A stretch of DNA of 64,000 nucleotides from Rhizohabitans arisaemae (GTDB taxonomy: Bacteria; Actinomycetota; Actinomycetes; Streptosporangiales; Streptosporangiaceae): positions 248,001 to 312,000 of the forward strand of contig NZ_BLRH01000009.1 of the NCBI RefSeq assembly GCF_025996515.1, written 5' to 3'. The translations under genes were made by a program, and so were the position numbers. Shown here one piece after another: positions 62,748 to 64,000 of this stretch. The notes below the pieces were generated by a model. The model searched no databases. It was not told the DNA's origin and saw nothing but the letters and a program-made list of their open reading frames with translations. The first letter of the stretch is position 1. Each line of letters begins with the position of its first letter.

Positions 62748-63656
62748 ATGACGCACGTGCTCACCCTCGGCGAGGCGCTCGCCGTCGTCGCCACCGAACC
62801 CGGCGACCGGCTCCGCCATACCGACCGGCTGCGGCTCGACATCTGCGGCTCCGAGACCAGCCTGGCGATCGGGCTGATCAGATTGGGGCATCGGGTGACC
62901 TGGATCGGCAGGGTCGGCGACGACGAGCTGGGCCGACGGATCCTGGCCACCCTGCACGGCGAGGGCGTCAACGTCCGCGGATGCCGTACGGACACCACGT
63001 CGCCGACCGGAATGGTGCTCAAGGAGCTGCGTTTCGGAACGTTCCCTCGGCTCACCCACTACCGGGCGGGCACGGCGGGCTTGGGGCTGTCGCCGCTGGA
63101 CGTCCCCACGGGGGCGGTCAGGGAGGCCCGGCTCCTGCACATCACCGGCATCACCCCGGGTCTCAGCCCGAGCGCGTACGAGGCGGTGAAGCAGGCGGTG
63201 TCGACGGCCAAGGACGCGGGGGTCCCGGTCTCCTTCGACGTGAACTACCACGCCGAGCTCTGGCCGGAGGCCAACGAGGCGGTGGACGTCCTCTCGTCGC
63301 TGGCCGCGAAGTCGGACGTCGTCTTCGCCAACCAGGACGAGCTCATGCTGATCGAGTCCGTCTTGAACCGGATCCCCGAGCTCGTGGTCACCCGTGGGGA
63401 GAAGGGGGCGAGCGTCACGGTGGGCGGGCTCAGATTCGACACGACGGCGGTCCCGGTGAGCGTCGTGGACCCCTCCGGTGCGGGTGAGGCGTTCGTCGCC
63501 GGCTACCTGAGCGCGCTGCTGGAGGACCTGCACCCGTCGATGCGGCTGCAGCGGGGGGCGCTGCTCAGCGCGTTCTCCTTGGCCAGCGCGAGCGCCTGGC
63601 ACGGCCTGCCGAGCCGGGACGACCTGCGTCCGGTCAACCGGGACCTGGTGCGCTGA
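62748..63656 (+). CDS. PfkB-family sugar kinase with GAGE motif
   Basis: 302 residues of the ribokinase/PfkB superfamily, closest in look to 2-keto-3-deoxygluconate kinases. LTLGEALAVVATEPGD starts it; ETSLAIGLIRLGHRVTWIGR, VGDDELGRRI, SFDVNYHAELW, FANQDELMLIE and VVTRGEKGASV follow. The signature VDPSGAGEAFVAGYLSALLE has Glu where the catalytic Asp (G-A-G-D) is expected. The normal first motif is also reduced (C-G-S-E-T-S instead of G-G-A-x-x-N). So it may be a weak or altered kinase. CTTTGAAAGG lies before the ATG. Confidence 0.85.
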   Translation: MTHVLTLGEALAVVATEPGDRLRHTDRLRLDICGSETSLAIGLIRLGHRVTWIGRVGDDELGRRILATLHGEGVNVRGCRTDTTSPTGMVLKELRFGTFPRLTHYRAGTAGLGLSPLDVPTGAVREARLLHITGITPGLSPSAYEAVKQAVSTAKDAGVPVSFDVNYHAELWPEANEAVDVLSSLAAKSDVVFANQDELMLIESVLNRIPELVVTRGEKGASVTVGGLRFDTTAVPVSVVDPSGAGEAFVAGYLSALLEDLHPSMRLQRGALLSAFSLASASAWHGLPSRDDLRPVNRDLVR

Positions 63657-63726
63657 GCTGGGCGCCGGGGACCCGGTCCGGTGGTCCGGGTCCCCGGGCG
63701 GCGACTCGGCGGCAGGCGCCCGGGAC

Positions 63727-64000
63727 TCAGCAGTAGGCGCCCGAGGCGATGCGGTCCATGACCCCGCCGAAGGCGCCGAGGTAGTCGGCCCGATAGTCAC
63801 CGGCGCCCGCCAACCGGGCACCGTGGAAGTCCCCGCCGGGGTCGTCCCCGGTGTCGATGAGGCACGCCCGGGTATTGGCGATGAAGGACCCGACGTGGTC
63901 GACGAGGGCGGCGGCCCGGTCGCCGAGGAACACGTTTCCCTGGTTCGGGGTCCACACGTACGACGCGCCGGTGTAGTTCGGCCCGGACCAGAGGCAGACG
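63727..64000 (-). CDS. Secreted peptidase inhibitor I36 / crystallin-like protein, partial
   Basis: The C-terminal about 90 residues of a gene that runs off the right edge. It reads CLWSGPNYTGASYVWTPNQG, NVFLGDRAAALVDHVGSFIA, then ANTRACLIDTGDDPG and ends IASGAYC. The C-L-W-x-G-x-N-Y-x-G start and paired cysteines are typical of the small secreted beta/gamma-crystallin-like I36 inhibitors of actinomycetes. The N-terminal signal peptide is outside the window. Confidence 0.7.
   Translation of the reverse strand, partial: VCLWSGPNYTGASYVWTPNQGNVFLGDRAAALVDHVGSFIANTRACLIDTGDDPGGDFHGARLAGAGDYRADYLGAFGGVMDRIASGAYC

Overview
The window is high-GC DNA with dense genes, many GTG starts and 4-nt ATGA/GTGA overlaps. 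The gene content (F420-type LLM oxidoreductase, actinobacterial gas vesicle genes including gvpY/Z/S, 13E12-type HNH nuclease, Methyltransf_19 methyltransferase, family 2B encapsulin) points to a filamentous actinomycete, probably of the Streptosporangiales. This placement is inferred from gene content only.

Layout. 1-3.8 kb: AT-richer DNA with a PLD-helicase-DUF3427 protein, probably acquired. 3.8-13.7 kb: small housekeeping-type genes (DinB, methyltransferase, FrnE-like DsbA, hemerythrin, PGPGW membrane protein) and a DUF222/HNH nuclease, separated by repeat-rich gaps at 7.5 and 10.7 kb. 14.7-20.5 kb: a hypothetical gene, aldo/keto reductase, stand-alone LigD-type polymerase domain, glgC coupled to an acyl-CoA-ligase-like gene, and tRNA-Gly(GCC). 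20.8-23.7 kb: a tandem duplication of a small secreted Cys-rich protein, then DUF305 and DUF6153-type genes. 24.2-28.7 kb: a tightly overlapped four-gene catabolic operon (LLM monooxygenase, NMT1-fold protein without signal peptide, class III CoA-transferase, enoyl-CoA-hydratase/thiol-dioxygenase fusion) that looks like an organosulfur pathway. 29.1-34.2 kb: a ten-gene gas vesicle operon in the order Y-Z-A-F-G-O-J-L-S-K. 34.4-43.3 kb: NMT1-type lipoprotein, two Ser/Thr kinases, C45-type hydrolase, a modular chitinase and a BCP peroxiredoxin. 44.0-47.8 kb: a family 2B encapsulin followed by a polyprenyl diphosphate synthase and an N-terminally extended IspH, an isoprenoid nanocompartment locus. 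47.8-57.3 kb: DJ-1/PfpI, cupin, PARG-like macrodomain, an orphan M-S-type N6-adenine methylase divergent from a Cas4/RecB-like nuclease, NUDIX, DUF4259, DUF2157, a lipoprotein and a HAD protein. 57.2-60.15 kb: a graveyard of mobile-element fragments bounded by a perfect 58-bp direct repeat of the HAD gene 3' end. 60.3-64 kb: a tiny membrane protein, methyltransferase, metallophosphoesterase, a PfkB kinase with an altered catalytic motif, and a partial secreted protein.

The most interesting systems are the predicted thiol/organosulfur operon (24.2-28.7 kb), the encapsulin-isoprenoid operon (44.0-47.8 kb), the duplicated two-module Cys-rich secreted proteins that share an operator-like motif with the chitinase, and the methylase/nuclease pair at 49.8-53.9 kb. 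Recurrent GTACGG-type inverted repeats and a 56-bp repeated terminator-like element occur between genes.
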